A stretch of DNA of 29,787 nucleotides from DATJXG01 sp035500455 (lineage in GTDB: Bacteria > Acidobacteriota > Terriglobia > Terriglobales > Acidobacteriaceae), in NCBI GenBank assembly GCA_035500455.1, contig DATJXG010000299.1:1-29787 (forward strand), given 5' to 3'. Both the position numbers and the translations under genes were made by a program. Position 1 is the first letter of the stretch; each line of letters starts with the position of its first letter. The notes under the pieces are model-generated. The model had not been told where the DNA came from, did not search any database, and worked only from the letters and a program-made list of their open reading frames with translations. This document shows, piece by piece, positions 1 to 8,534 of the stretch.

Positions 1-1019
1 CCAAAATCGCGCACACTCTGCCGCGGCTCAATGAACGTCCGCCCCACGTAGTGATTGCGGATTAAGGCAAAGCGGAAGGGAAGGCCGCTTTCCGCCGAAT
101 AGCCCAGCGCGGCGGTGACGCCGGAATCAGGCACGGGCACAACCAGATCGGCGTCCACCGGAGCCTCTTGCGCCAGTTGCCGGCCCAGCGCTTCGCGGCT
201 CTCCTGCACCTGGCGCCCGAACACCATGCTGTCAGGACGGGAAAAATACACATGCTCGAAGATGCAGCTCGACTGCGCCGCCGCCGATGCGTAAAAGCGC
301 GAAGTAATCCCCTCGGGCCCAACCACCACCAGCTCGCCCGGCTTCACTTCGCGCACATAAGTCGCGCCGATAAGATCGAAGGCGCAGGTTTCGGAGGCGA
401 AAACGATCGTGTCCTGCTTGTGCCCCTCGGGGGCGGGAATGCGGCCCATCGCCAGGGGACGAAAGCCGCGGGGATCGCGGGCGGCAAAGATGCGGTCGGC
501 GCTGATCATCACCAGCGAGAACGCGCCTTCCACCCGGCGCAGCGCATCGGCCATCGCCTCGGGCAGGGTATGCTCGCGCGACAGCGCGATCAGGTGCACG
601 ATCACTTCGGTATCGCTGTTGGTCTGAAAGATCGAGCCTTGCGCTTCCAGCCGGCCGCGAATCTCCATGGCGTTGACCAGATTGCCGTTATGCGCCAGCG
701 CGGTGGCGCCCTTGTTGGATTGCACCATGATGGGCTGGGCGTTGAGCAGGGAAGAATCGCCCGCGGTCGAATAGCGCGTGTGCCCGATGGCCAGTGAGCC
801 GCGAATGCGGGAAAGCACATCTTCCGTAAAGATATCGGCGACCAGGCCCATGGCGCGGTGAGCGTTCAGCGTCAATCCGTTGGAGCTGACAATCCCCGCC
901 GACTCCTGCCCGCGATGCTGCAAGGCGTGCAGGCCAAGGTAGGCGAGGGTCTCAGCCTCAGGATGGGCATAGATGGCGACCACGCCGCATTCATCGCGAA
1001 ATTTGTCGGAGGTTAGCAT
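1..1019 (-). CDS. purF: Amidophosphoribosyltransferase (partial, C-terminus beyond window)
   Basis: PurF makes 5-phosphoribosylamine from PRPP and glutamine, the first committed step of purine synthesis, in the cytoplasm. The ATG lies at 1017-1019 and the frame stays open to the window edge, about 339 residues. A ten-residue propeptide (MLTSDKFRDE) precedes Cys11 in DECGVV. In this Ntn-hydrolase family that Cys becomes the N-terminal nucleophile after cleavage. Further family motifs are LQHRGQESAGI, GHTRYSTAG, LAHNGNLVN and TNSDTEV of the glutaminase domain, then VPVPDSG at the start of the phosphoribosyltransferase domain. The rest of that domain, including any iron-sulfur cysteines, is outside the window. 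It lies 188 bp downstream of purL on the same strand, so co-transcription is likely. No good ribosome binding site is seen, because the leader is a heptamer repeat array that reaches the start codon. Confidence 0.97.
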   Translation of the reverse strand, partial: MLTSDKFRDECGVVAIYAHPEAETLAYLGLHALQHRGQESAGIVSSNGLTLNAHRAMGLVADIFTEDVLSRIRGSLAIGHTRYSTAGDSSLLNAQPIMVQSNKGATALAHNGNLVNAMEIRGRLEAQGSIFQTNSDTEVIVHLIALSREHTLPEAMADALRRVEGAFSLVMISADRIFAARDPRGFRPLAMGRIPAPEGHKQDTIVFASETCAFDLIGATYVREVKPGELVVVGPEGITSRFYASAAAQSSCIFEHVYFSRPDSMVFGRQVQESREALGRQLAQEAPVDADLVVPVPDSGVTAALGYSAESGLPFRFALIRNHYVGRTFIEPRQSVRDF

Positions 1020-1068
1020 TCAGCACTCGGCATTCAGCCGTCAACAGTCAGCCATTAGCCTCTGGCTT
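1013..1068. repeat. Heptamer array at the purF start (TCAGCNN type)
   Basis: Eight consecutive 7-bp units occupy 1013-1068, each a variant of TCAGCNN (TTAGCAT, TCAGCAC, TCGGCAT, TCAGCCG, TCAACAG, TCAGCCA and so on). The first unit contains the purF start codon, read on the minus strand. No complementary arm is present here. Confidence 0.75.
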
Positions 1069-1087
1069 CTCGCCAAAACAACAACCT

Positions 1088-1118
1088 TTGTCATCCGTCG
1101 CTTCGCTCAGGATGACAA
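1088..1118. repeat. Short palindrome in the purL-purF spacer
   Basis: Arms TTGTCATCC (1088-1096) and GGATGACAA (1110-1118) are perfect inverted copies around a 13-base loop containing CGCTTCGCTC. The same wording (GTCATCCT... and ...AGGATGAC) bounds the larger element at 15289-15450, so the two belong to one repeat family. Confidence 0.7.
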
Positions 1119-1207
1119 TTCACAGTAAACTCGGCGCTCTCGGCGGCTGTTCTCAGCGAACTCTGCGTTTTAAGACTTCACTCAACAATGGGAAATAACG
1201 CTCACAT

Positions 1208-3595
1208 CTACTCCGCTCTCAAAGCCGCCTGCAGCGCGCCTTCATACCCTTCCCGCAACCCGGCTACATCCGCCGACACTGCCGCCCGGCCATCCAGCCT
1301 GATCTCCAATTGTTGGGAAGTCGTCTCGCCCAGGACCTCGGCTGAGAGCCCGTATTGTACCGCCACCTGTTGGATGCGCCCCAGGTTCTCGCGGGCGCAC
1401 GAGATCACTACCCGGCTGGCGTCTTCGCCGAAGAGGGCGCATTCAGCGGGCAAGCCATGCGCGGGAACGTCCGCATCAACCCCAACTCCCCGCCCAAACG
1501 CCGCTTCCGCCAGCGCTACCGCAATGCCGCCCTCGGAGCAATCGTGCGACGAATCCAGCAGACCGGCCTGAGCCAGTTCCACCAGCGCTTTTTGCAGAGC
1601 AGCTTCTCTTTCGAGTTCCAGGGCCGGCGGAAAACCCCAGAGTTCTCCCAGAATCTCTTTCGCGTACTCGGAGGAGCCAAATTCAACCTCAGCATCGGTC
1701 ACATCGCCCGGCTCGGAAGCCCGCAGCAAAACCACCACCCGCCCGGTTTCGCGAAATTCCGGCCGCACCGCCCTGTGGACATCCTCCAGAATTCCCACGA
1801 TGCCGAGCACCGGCGTGGGATAGATGCCTTCGCCCAGCGTCTCGTTGTAAAAGCTGACGTTGCCGCCGGTGATGGGAACCTCCAGCTCCTCGCACGCCCT
1901 GGTAATGCCGTCGATGGCCTGCGAGAACTGCCACATGATGTGCGGCTTTTCCGGATTGCCGAAGTTCAGGCAGTTGGTCGCGCCCACCGGCGTCGCGCCG
2001 GCGCAAGCGACGTTGCGCGCGGCTTCGGCCACCGCGTGCATCGCGCCCAGCCGCGGATCGAGATAGCACCAGCGCCCATTGCCGTCGAGCGCCATGGCCA
2101 GCCCGCGCTGTGAGGCCCCGGGGTTCGAATTTTTGACGCGAATCACTCCGGCATCGCCCGCGCCCGGGCCTTCCACGGTATTGGTCTGCACCATGTGGTC
2201 GTACTGCTGCCAGATCCAGCGCTTGCCGCTGATGTTCGAGCTGGAGAGAAGCTGTCTGAGATCGTCGGTGAAATCCGATTTCTGGCCGAGCTTGATGTGC
2301 TCCGGCATTTCGCGCGCCACCGGCGGCTCCCAGCGCTCCAGCGGCCGTTTGTACACCGGAGCATCGTCGGTGAGAGCGGAATTCGGAATGTCGGCCACCA
2401 ACTCCCCGTGCTGGCGCACCCGCAGGTTGCCGCCTTCGGTTACGGCGCCGATCTCAACCGCGTCTAGTCCCCATTTCTCGAACACGCGGAACACTTCCTG
2501 CTCGCGGCCCTTCCGCGCCACCAGCAGCATGCGCTCCTGGGATTCGCTCAGCATGATCTCGTAGGCGCTCATGCCGGTTTCGCGCTGCGGCACGCGGTCG
2601 AGTTCGATCTCGATGCCCACGCCGCCGCGCCCGCCCATTTCGCAGGTGGAGCAAGTGAGGCCGGCCGCGCCCATGTCCTGAATGCCGACAACCGCGCCGG
2701 TCTGCATGGCTTCGAGGCACGCTTCGAGTAAGAGCTTTTCCAGAAACGGATCGCCTACCTGCACATTGGGCCGCTTGGCTTCGGAGCCTTCGTGGAACTC
2801 CTCGCTGGCCATGGTCGCGCCGTGGATGCCGTCGCGCCCCGTCTTCGAGCCGACGTAAATCACCGGATTGCCTACGCCGGCGGCCTTGGCGTAGAAAATT
2901 TCGGCTTTTCTAACCAGGCCAAGAGCGAAAGCATTCACCAGCGGATTGCCCGAGTAGCAGGGCTCGAACTTGGTTTCGCCGCCCAGGTTGGGCACGCCAA
3001 AGCAGTTGCCATAGGAAGCGATGCCGCTGACCACGCCTTCGAGGATGGAATGATTCTTGTGGATCTCGGATGTGGATGTGGGGCGGGCGCCCTCGCCCGC
3101 CTCAGCGTGCGGCGAGGCGACCGTCATGTCTATCGAAGCTGTCCCGGCGGGCGAGGGCGCCCGCCCCACACGATTTGCAATCGGCCCGAAGCGCAGCGAA
3201 TCCATCACCGCTACCGGCCTTGCACCCATGGTGAAAATGTCGCGCAGAATTCCGCCCACGCCCGTGGCCGCGCCCTGAAACGGCTCAATGAATGACGGAT
3301 GATTATGCGACTCGATCTTGAACGCGCACGCCCAGCCGTCGCCGATGTCGATGATCCCGGCATTCTCTCCCGGCCCCTGCACGACGCGGCGGCTGCGGGT
3401 CGGCAGGCGCTTCAGGTGCACACGCGAAGACTTGTAGGAGCAGTGCTCGCTCCACATCACGCTGAAAATACCGAGTTCGGTAAGCGTAGGCTCGCGGCCG
3501 CCCAGAAGCTGCTGGATTTTTTCGTATTCTTCGGGCGTGATGCCGTGCTCCCGAAGAAGCTCAGAGCCGATGGCTGGGACTAGGGAGGTGGACAT
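1208..3595 (-). CDS. purL: Phosphoribosylformylglycinamidine synthase subunit PurL, with an inserted palindromic element
   Basis: This is the cytoplasmic FGAM synthase of purine biosynthesis, which in its small form works with PurS and PurQ. The 795 residues are longer than the roughly 720-760 usual for small-type PurL. Family motifs appear in order: MWSEHCSYKSS near 47-57 with the catalytic His, SHNHPSFIEPFQGAATGVGGI near 96-116, LEGVVSGIASYGNC near 185-198, NLGGETKFE, QDMGAAGL, then a second half-repeat with GGNVSFYNE and SHDCSEGG. Residues 142-173 are foreign to the family: they translate a DNA element with perfect 25-bp inverted arms (3077-3170) placed between DSLRFGPI and EIHKNHSILEG. 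The frame stays open through it. The ATG at 3593-3595 is the only reasonable start, although no clear Shine-Dalgarno precedes it. purF follows on the same strand. Confidence 0.97.
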   Translation of the reverse strand: MSTSLVPAIGSELLREHGITPEEYEKIQQLLGGREPTLTELGIFSVMWSEHCSYKSSRVHLKRLPTRSRRVVQGPGENAGIIDIGDGWACAFKIESHNHPSFIEPFQGAATGVGGILRDIFTMGARPVAVMDSLRFGPIANRVGRAPSPAGTASIDMTVASPHAEAGEGARPTSTSEIHKNHSILEGVVSGIASYGNCFGVPNLGGETKFEPCYSGNPLVNAFALGLVRKAEIFYAKAAGVGNPVIYVGSKTGRDGIHGATMASEEFHEGSEAKRPNVQVGDPFLEKLLLEACLEAMQTGAVVGIQDMGAAGLTCSTCEMGGRGGVGIEIELDRVPQRETGMSAYEIMLSESQERMLLVARKGREQEVFRVFEKWGLDAVEIGAVTEGGNLRVRQHGELVADIPNSALTDDAPVYKRPLERWEPPVAREMPEHIKLGQKSDFTDDLRQLLSSSNISGKRWIWQQYDHMVQTNTVEGPGAGDAGVIRVKNSNPGASQRGLAMALDGNGRWCYLDPRLGAMHAVAEAARNVACAGATPVGATNCLNFGNPEKPHIMWQFSQAIDGITRACEELEVPITGGNVSFYNETLGEGIYPTPVLGIVGILEDVHRAVRPEFRETGRVVVLLRASEPGDVTDAEVEFGSSEYAKEILGELWGFPPALELEREAALQKALVELAQAGLLDSSHDCSEGGIAVALAEAAFGRGVGVDADVPAHGLPAECALFGEDASRVVISCARENLGRIQQVAVQYGLSAEVLGETTSQQLEIRLDGRAAVSADVAGLREGYEGALQAALRAE
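3077..3170. repeat. GC-rich inverted-repeat element inside purL
   Basis: The arms 3077-3101 and 3146-3170 are a perfect 25-bp inverted repeat around a 44-bp centre. Each arm holds GGCGGGCGCCCTCGCCCGCC or its complement, so each arm is itself nearly palindromic. The element is read in frame by purL and adds about 32 residues rich in Ala, Gly, Pro and Ser. A diverged relative with the core CGGGCGAGGACGCCCG lies between genes at 21030-21045. Confidence 0.9.
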
Positions 3596-3666
3596 GGGAG
3601 CGGTAAATCTATTGTCGCATTTCGTGGTCCGCGCTGGACAGAAGAAATGCCTGTTGAAATCCAGGC

Positions 3667-3777
3667 CTTTCTTTGCGTCTTTGCAATCTTTGCGTTCTTT
3701 GCGGTTGAAAGCTTTTGGGCTTATCTCTCGGGCCGGGAAGGCAATGAACCGCTAAGAACGCAAAGAGCGCAAAGAAG
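3667..3777. repeat. Inverted pair of TCTTTGCGN arrays upstream of purL
   Basis: The left arm (3667-3705) repeats TCTTTGCGN with an 8-9 bp step. The right arm (3749-3777) holds the complement, NCGCAAAGA. The two can form a long imperfect hairpin in the purL leader region. A single-arm copy of the same wording is found at about 19968-20003. Confidence 0.7.
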
Positions 3778-3820
3778 AACTCGTATTTTCCTCCTCCGGC
3801 GGGAATCTCGGCGCCTTGCC

Positions 3821-4882
3821 TCATGGTTGTCCCGTTTCCGATCCAGCTACGGCGTGGCGCACGGCATCGGCGATCTTTGCCGGCCGGTCGTAGCCATCGA
3901 AAACCTGCAAGATCACGCCGTCGCCGTCCAGCAACACATAGCGCGGCAGCGACAGATCCCCCACCGCGGCAAACCCGAAGCTGTGATAGACGACGCCATT
4001 GTCGTCCCAGCACTGGCTCCAGTGCATCTGCTGCCGAGTGATGAACTTCCGCCATACCGGCTGGCTGGAGTCCTCATCGACGCTGATCAGCGCAAAGCGG
4101 CCGGGGGGAAGTTCCGCGGAAAGACCGCGCAACGTTGGCAGAGCGGCGAGGCAGGGCGGACACCAGGTGGCCCAAAAATCCAATAGCACGAAGCGTCCCC
4201 GCAGCGAGTCGGACGAAATCGATTGGCCGTCGGCGTTGGTCAATCTGAAATCCGGCGCTAGCACCGCCTGCACCAGGGACGGCCTGGCAATATAGCGTCG
4301 TACCCGTCCACTCAAAGGCCCGTCCGGAGTGACTTCGAGATATTTCTTGAACGCCGCCACACCTTCAGCGCTGCGTCCGGAGGTCACCAGAGCCGTCCCC
4401 AGGTTGAAGTAAGCCACGTCCAGTTTGCTGTCGAGTTTCACCGCTTGCTGGAATTGCTCCACCGCCGCGCCCAGGTCATCTTTGTGATGGGACTCGATGA
4501 AATCCTGCAGCAGCGCTGTCCCGGCCAGATTGTGGGCTTCCGCACGCTCGCGGTCAGTGGAGGAAAGTTGCAGGGCTTTGCCGGCGTTTTCCTGAGCCGC
4601 CTTGAAGTTGCCCAGGCGCAACTCAGCCCAGGCTAAGCCGCGATAAGCCTCCGCAGACGTCATCGCACTCAGGCGGCTGGCATTGGCAAAGTGCTTGCGG
4701 GCCTCCTCGTAGCGGCCGAAATGGAGGGCTGCGTTCCCCAGCTTGATCTCTTGTTGGACGCCTGCACTGTCCACGCCTGGACTGTCCACACTTGGACTGT
4801 CCCCGCCTTGGGCGGCCGCCGCACCGGCACAGAAAAGCAACCCGACGCACAACAAGCCGCGGAATGTCCTGGCTGTGCTCAT
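3821..4882 (-). CDS. Exported TPR protein with TlpA/ResA-like thioredoxin domain
   Basis: A Sec signal peptide is visible: basic start, the hydrophobic run LLCVGLLFCAGAAAA, and likely cleavage after AAAA. Residues about 45-190 are TPR-like helices (NAALHFGRYEEARKHF, AYRGLAWAELRLGNFKAAQ, AYFNLGTALVTSGRS). From about 205 a redoxin domain starts at DFRLTNADGQ, with DFWATWCPPCLAALPTL and the active-site pair Cys241/Cys244. The fold matches periplasmic TlpA/ResA-type thiol-disulfide proteins, and the TPR half may bind a partner. The target is unknown. Just after the signal peptide, SPSVDSPGVDSAGV is encoded by three 15-bp tandem copies (about 4753-4797). The 353-residue gene stands alone: purL lies 225 bp downstream on the same strand and the kinase stop is 408 bp upstream. 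Confidence 0.85.
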   Translation of the reverse strand: MSTARTFRGLLCVGLLFCAGAAAAQGGDSPSVDSPGVDSAGVQQEIKLGNAALHFGRYEEARKHFANASRLSAMTSAEAYRGLAWAELRLGNFKAAQENAGKALQLSSTDRERAEAHNLAGTALLQDFIESHHKDDLGAAVEQFQQAVKLDSKLDVAYFNLGTALVTSGRSAEGVAAFKKYLEVTPDGPLSGRVRRYIARPSLVQAVLAPDFRLTNADGQSISSDSLRGRFVLLDFWATWCPPCLAALPTLRGLSAELPPGRFALISVDEDSSQPVWRKFITRQQMHWSQCWDDNGVVYHSFGFAAVGDLSLPRYVLLDGDGVILQVFDGYDRPAKIADAVRHAVAGSETGQP

Positions 4883-5112
4883 TAGGCCGGCTCTCGGCTC
4901 TGCCCGATATTGTATCCCCCATGAAGCCGGTCATCGCGGGCGCTGCAGCCCCACTCCGCGATTTCCCGGACTTTTGATTTCAATGAGTTAGCTGCAAGTT
5001 ATTGTAAATGCTGACCCGCCTATTTCGCTGGATGCCGGTTTTCGAGTCTACGACCGCTTCCAGAGTGCCCTGCAATCGCTCAGAATTGGTCCAGGAGCCA
5101 CGATCTTGCCCT

Positions 5113-5135
5113 CGGTGGGCCCAAGGGGCCCACCG
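5113..5135. repeat. Perfect 10-bp-stem palindrome
   Basis: CGGTGGGCCC and GGGCCCACCG pair perfectly around AAG. The hairpin lies about 155 bp past the kinase stop. It has no T-tract, so it is better seen as one of the GC-rich palindromes of this genome than as an intrinsic terminator. Confidence 0.75.
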
Positions 5136-5202
5136 CAATCTCCACAGGCCTTAAATTGCCTTTAAACGCATTGTTTGCTTTAAGCTATACTGGCGAGCAA
5201 TC

Positions 5203-5233
5203 CGTCTCGCAATGAGACGCATTTTTCGTTTTT
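5203..5233 (+). terminator. Terminator-like hairpin with T-runs
   Basis: CGTCTC (5203-5208) and GAGACG (5214-5219) form a stem with a five-base loop. Two runs of five T follow within 14 bases on the plus strand. No plus-strand gene precedes it, but TATACT at 5186-5191 could be a -10 element, so a very short attenuated transcript is one reading. Chance is another. Confidence 0.3.
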
Positions 5234-5290
5234 GCGCGGCCTGGAATCGTCTGGCGGGAGAAACCCTGTCCAAATGGGTGCGAGCGCGTC

Positions 5291-8233
5291 CTATTGCAGC
5301 TTGGCGTACTCGGCTTTCGCCGCCTTCAGAACAGGAACATCAGGATCGGCGTCCTTCCACAATGCGAAGAAGTCCTGGTATGCGGTGCGCGCTTTGGCGG
5401 TATCGCCCTGCATCGCCAGCGCCCGGGCCAATCCCAGTTGGGAAAGGGGATTGAAGGGGTTCACCGGATCAATGCCGCGGTGGTTGAGGAGTTTCTGAAA
5501 CTCAGCCGCCGCTTTGGCGCCGTCGCGAGCCTGCAAATAAGCTTTGCCACGCGCGTAGATGGGCCAGAGATCCAGGCCGTCGGGCGCGGTCCCGAGTTCG
5601 TAGGGCGCGGCCGGCTCCAGGTCCTTCACTGCCTCAGCGGGATCGTTTCGGTACATCGCTTCAAAGGCGCGGGCGATCGGAATCCATCCCTGATTGATAA
5701 AAGTATCTTTGGGATGATCGCGGGCGAGGTCGTCCATCAATTTCTCGGTGCGGGGCTTCTCTCCCACCATGGCCCACGCGGTTAGGGCCGCGGCCTGAGT
5801 GTCGCGATCGTCGGACATCGCCGCGCCCTCTGCGATCTGCCGTTTTACCTGTTCGACGCTGAATCCCATCTCCTCGTCGAACGAGGCCTGCAATATGCGG
5901 GCCATGGCGGCGAATTCCGGCTGCCCGGATTTCTGCGCCACAGCAAGCGCGCGATCCATCATCTCCCGGTAGGGCTTCATCTTTCCCGAGGAACAATCGG
6001 CGAAAGCGGCCAGCATCAGCATGACCGATTCCACATCGGTCCCCGCCGAGGCTTGCACGGAGCGCTGAACCCCGGCGGTGTCTCCTTTCGCGTAGGCAAT
6101 CTGCAGCAAAACCAATTCTCCGGTGCGCGGGCTGAAGCCGGCGGCGACCGCCTTGTCGATCACCGCCTTGGCTTCGTCGTAACGGTTCATGTGCAGATAC
6201 GCAGCCGCCATGTTCTGGTAGGCGTAGCTGTCTTTCGGATCAAGCTGCGCGGCAGCGGCTGCGCTGGCCAAGGCCTTATCCAGTTGTCCCATCGAGCCGT
6301 AAGCGAGCGCCAGATTATCTCTGGGGACGTTATCCCGCGGGTAGAGTTGTTCCCACTGTTCGTAAGTGGCGACAGTTGCGGGGGCGTCGCGCAGAACCTC
6401 GCTCTGGTAGTGAGCCGAGATGTACAGCTTTTCCCGCTCGCTGGCACGGTCTCTCAATTCAAAGGCCTTCGCCAGGTATTTCCGCTGGTCGCCGGGGCGG
6501 TTGATGTTGCCCGAAGCCACGCCCAGGGAGGCATAGGCCATGGCGAAGTTCGGGTCCAGCTCCACCGCATGCTGCAAGTACGGAATGGCCTCGGGATCGT
6601 TCAGTATCTGGTGTGCGGCATCGCCCTGGGAAAAAGCTTTCAACGCCTCCAGCGACGAGGTGGTGGCCTTCTCCAGCGGAGTGGCGAATTTCTGCACCGA
6701 AACCAGCGACTCGCCCAGCTTCTGCCGCAGGTCGGAGGCGGCCTGGTCGAGCGATTTCAGTACTTCTTCTTTGCTATCGGCTTCCACCTGCTGCTGCGCC
6801 AGCGAATCGCCGGTCTGGGCGTTGATGGCGTTCAGGTCGATGACGTAATGGCTCCCCAGCGATGAGATCGAGCCCTCAAGCACCGCCTTGGTGGCCTCGC
6901 GCTGGGCGATTTCCTTGGCGATGTCGTTGGTGATGCGCTCATCGCGCGGCCTCCCCATGTATTTCAGGGCCTCCTCGATGCGGGATTGCGGCAGCACATT
7001 CAGGTAGGGAGACTGCCCCAGTTGCACTGCCAGAGCCTGCTTCAGAGTGCCGTCGAAGACGGTATCGCCGGTCGTGTTGACGAAATCGGCGAGCAGAATG
7101 GAATCCTTCTCCGTCAGGGCATGCGATTTGTGCGTGTAGAAGAACAGGCCGGCGATGATGACCGCGCCCAACGCCGCGCCGGCGATGAGAATCCAGCGGT
7201 TCTTAGGTGGCGCCGGCGCTGCCGTGATGGGCGCGGAAGCCGCTGAGGCCGCCGCTCCTGATGGCACCGCCGGCGTGCTTCTGCCTGACGACGAAGGCGG
7301 AACCGGAAGGACTGCGCTGCTCACCGTCGCCACTTCTTCTTCGGCGGGAATGATTACCGAGCGGCTGGAATCGGTGTCGCGCTTCAGGCGCTGCAACTCG
7401 GCGCGAATCTCGGAGGCGTGCTGATAACGCAGGTCGCGGTCTTTCTCCAGCGCGCGGTTGATGATGCGCTCCAGCTCCGCCGGCAGATCGGGGTTCAGGC
7501 GGACGGGCGAAACCGGCGCCCGTCCCAGGATCGCTTGAAAAATCACGGCGGAAGTATCGCCGCGGAAGGGCACGGTGCCGGTGGCCATCTCATAGAGCAC
7601 GGAGCCGAAAGAAAACAGATCGGTGCGGGCGTCCAGCTCCTTGCCCCGCGCCTGCTCCGGCGACATGTAGGCGACGGTGCCCAGGGCGGTGCCGGGACTG
7701 GTAAGATGCGCCGCACTTACGGCCGTGGGCATGGAGGTGTCCTGCTCTGTAACCTTAACGTCGTAAGTGACTTTCGCCAGGCCGAAGTCGAGGATCTTGG
7801 CGTGGCCGCGCTTGGTCACAAAGAGGTTGGCGGGCTTGATGTCGCGGTGCACGATGCCCTCGGCGTGGGCGGCGTCGAGAGCGTCGGCAATCTCGATCGC
7901 CAGCGCCAGCAGGACTTCCAGGTCCATGGGACGCCCGCCGATTTTGTGCTTGAGGGTGACGCCATCGAGGTATTCCATGGCGATGAAGGCCTGGCCGCCG
8001 GGATCGTCGATCTCGTAGATGGTGCAGATGTTGGGATGGTTCAGGGCGGAGGCGGCTTTGGCCTCACGCTGAAAGCGGCTCAGGGCCTGGGGATCTTTGG
8101 CGACGTCATCGGGCAGGAACTTGAGGGCCACGAAGCGGCCGAGCTTGAGGTCCTCGGCCTTGAAGACCACGCCCATGCCGCCGCCTCCAAGCTTCTCGAC
8201 AACGCGGTAGTGAGAGATGGTCTGGCCGATCAT
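5291..8233 (-). CDS. Transmembrane Ser/Thr protein kinase with C-terminal TPR domain
   Basis: The 980-residue protein opens with a Hanks-type (PknB-like) kinase: glycine loop LGGGGMG (15-21), ATP-binding Lys38 in VALKF, catalytic loop HRDIKPAN (129-136), DFG (149-151), then GTVAYMSPEQARG. All key residues are present, so the kinase should be active. A Pro/Ala/Ser linker leads to one membrane segment at about 345-367 (WILIAGAALGAVIIAGLFFY). The outer part starts with ILLADFVNTTGD, a segment often found in acidobacterial kinases of this layout, and continues with many TPR-like helix pairs (AMAYASLGVASG, DNLALAYGSMGQLDKAL, AYQNMAAAYLHMNRYDEA) to the end. This suggests a membrane sensor that binds a protein ligand outside and phosphorylates targets inside. 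The targets are unknown. The ATG at 8231-8233 begins MIGQTISHYRVVEKLG, the usual start for this family. Confidence 0.93.
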   Translation of the reverse strand: MIGQTISHYRVVEKLGGGGMGVVFKAEDLKLGRFVALKFLPDDVAKDPQALSRFQREAKAASALNHPNICTIYEIDDPGGQAFIAMEYLDGVTLKHKIGGRPMDLEVLLALAIEIADALDAAHAEGIVHRDIKPANLFVTKRGHAKILDFGLAKVTYDVKVTEQDTSMPTAVSAAHLTSPGTALGTVAYMSPEQARGKELDARTDLFSFGSVLYEMATGTVPFRGDTSAVIFQAILGRAPVSPVRLNPDLPAELERIINRALEKDRDLRYQHASEIRAELQRLKRDTDSSRSVIIPAEEEVATVSSAVLPVPPSSSGRSTPAVPSGAAASAASAPITAAPAPPKNRWILIAGAALGAVIIAGLFFYTHKSHALTEKDSILLADFVNTTGDTVFDGTLKQALAVQLGQSPYLNVLPQSRIEEALKYMGRPRDERITNDIAKEIAQREATKAVLEGSISSLGSHYVIDLNAINAQTGDSLAQQQVEADSKEEVLKSLDQAASDLRQKLGESLVSVQKFATPLEKATTSSLEALKAFSQGDAAHQILNDPEAIPYLQHAVELDPNFAMAYASLGVASGNINRPGDQRKYLAKAFELRDRASEREKLYISAHYQSEVLRDAPATVATYEQWEQLYPRDNVPRDNLALAYGSMGQLDKALASAAAAAQLDPKDSYAYQNMAAAYLHMNRYDEAKAVIDKAVAAGFSPRTGELVLLQIAYAKGDTAGVQRSVQASAGTDVESVMLMLAAFADCSSGKMKPYREMMDRALAVAQKSGQPEFAAMARILQASFDEEMGFSVEQVKRQIAEGAAMSDDRDTQAAALTAWAMVGEKPRTEKLMDDLARDHPKDTFINQGWIPIARAFEAMYRNDPAEAVKDLEPAAPYELGTAPDGLDLWPIYARGKAYLQARDGAKAAAEFQKLLNHRGIDPVNPFNPLSQLGLARALAMQGDTAKARTAYQDFFALWKDADPDVPVLKAAKAEYAKLQ

Positions 8234-8534
8234 GGCAGGTCACGCAATCTTAGAGCGGAGAGCAAGCCCGGTCAACGAAGGCTTTTCCGCGACGTTCCCC
8301 GGCGCCCTCGGCGGCAGTTCTTTGCGCCCTCAGCGATTTCAGGTTCTTGCCTCCGCTGGCACAAATCTTAAATCGCCGAGTTCGCCGAGAAATTCCGCCG
8401 AGAAAGTCGCGCCGAGAACTTCACTCCGAGAACTTCACTCCGAGAGCTGCGGCCGAGATATGACGGCAGATGCCAGAAGTCCTTTCGAACGGGTAAACTA
8501 AAGACTAATCTTTGCTGCAAAAGGACTCCTGGCA
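8234..8534. other. Divergent spacer between kinase and aminotransferase genes
   Basis: These 301 bp must hold the promoters of both divergent genes, but no convincing -35/-10 pair stands out. Most of the space is the repeat at 8307-8457. Just before the plus-strand gene, AAAGGA lies about ten bases upstream of the ATG at 8535. Confidence 0.5.
8307..8457. repeat. Inverted CGAG/CTCG word array with a 13-14 bp step
   Basis: CTCGGCGG...CAGCGATTT (8307-8339) is largely complementary to AAATCGCCGAG...CCGCCGAG (8370-8402). On the right, CGAG then recurs at 8399, 8413, 8427, 8441 and 8454, a step of 13-14 bp, and ACTTCACTCCGAGA is directly repeated. The step is twice the 7 bp seen in other spacers. 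Confidence 0.65.

Larger units (their letters stand above)
4883..5290. other. Gene-free spacer between the kinase and the TPR-thioredoxin gene
   Basis: No credible gene is seen in these 408 bp. The spacer holds the perfect hairpin at 5113-5135, an AT-rich tract (5151-5192) ending in TATACT, and a stem with T-runs at 5203-5233 on the plus strand. A plus-strand open frame starting at 5212 runs into the kinase gene antisense and has no family features. Confidence 0.6.

Noticed and set aside
168..797. Long plus-strand open frame opposite purF
   Set aside because: It is the antisense shadow of purF codons in GC-rich DNA. It has no family motifs or ribosome site.
3077..3170. purL as a pseudogene broken by an insertion
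   Set aside because: The frame is open throughout, both halves keep catalytic motifs, and purF follows normally, so a functional protein is more likely.
5212..5454. 80-residue plus-strand frame at the kinase 3' end
   Set aside because: Most of it is antisense to the kinase C-terminus, and the start lies in a terminator-like stem. The protein has no recognisable features.
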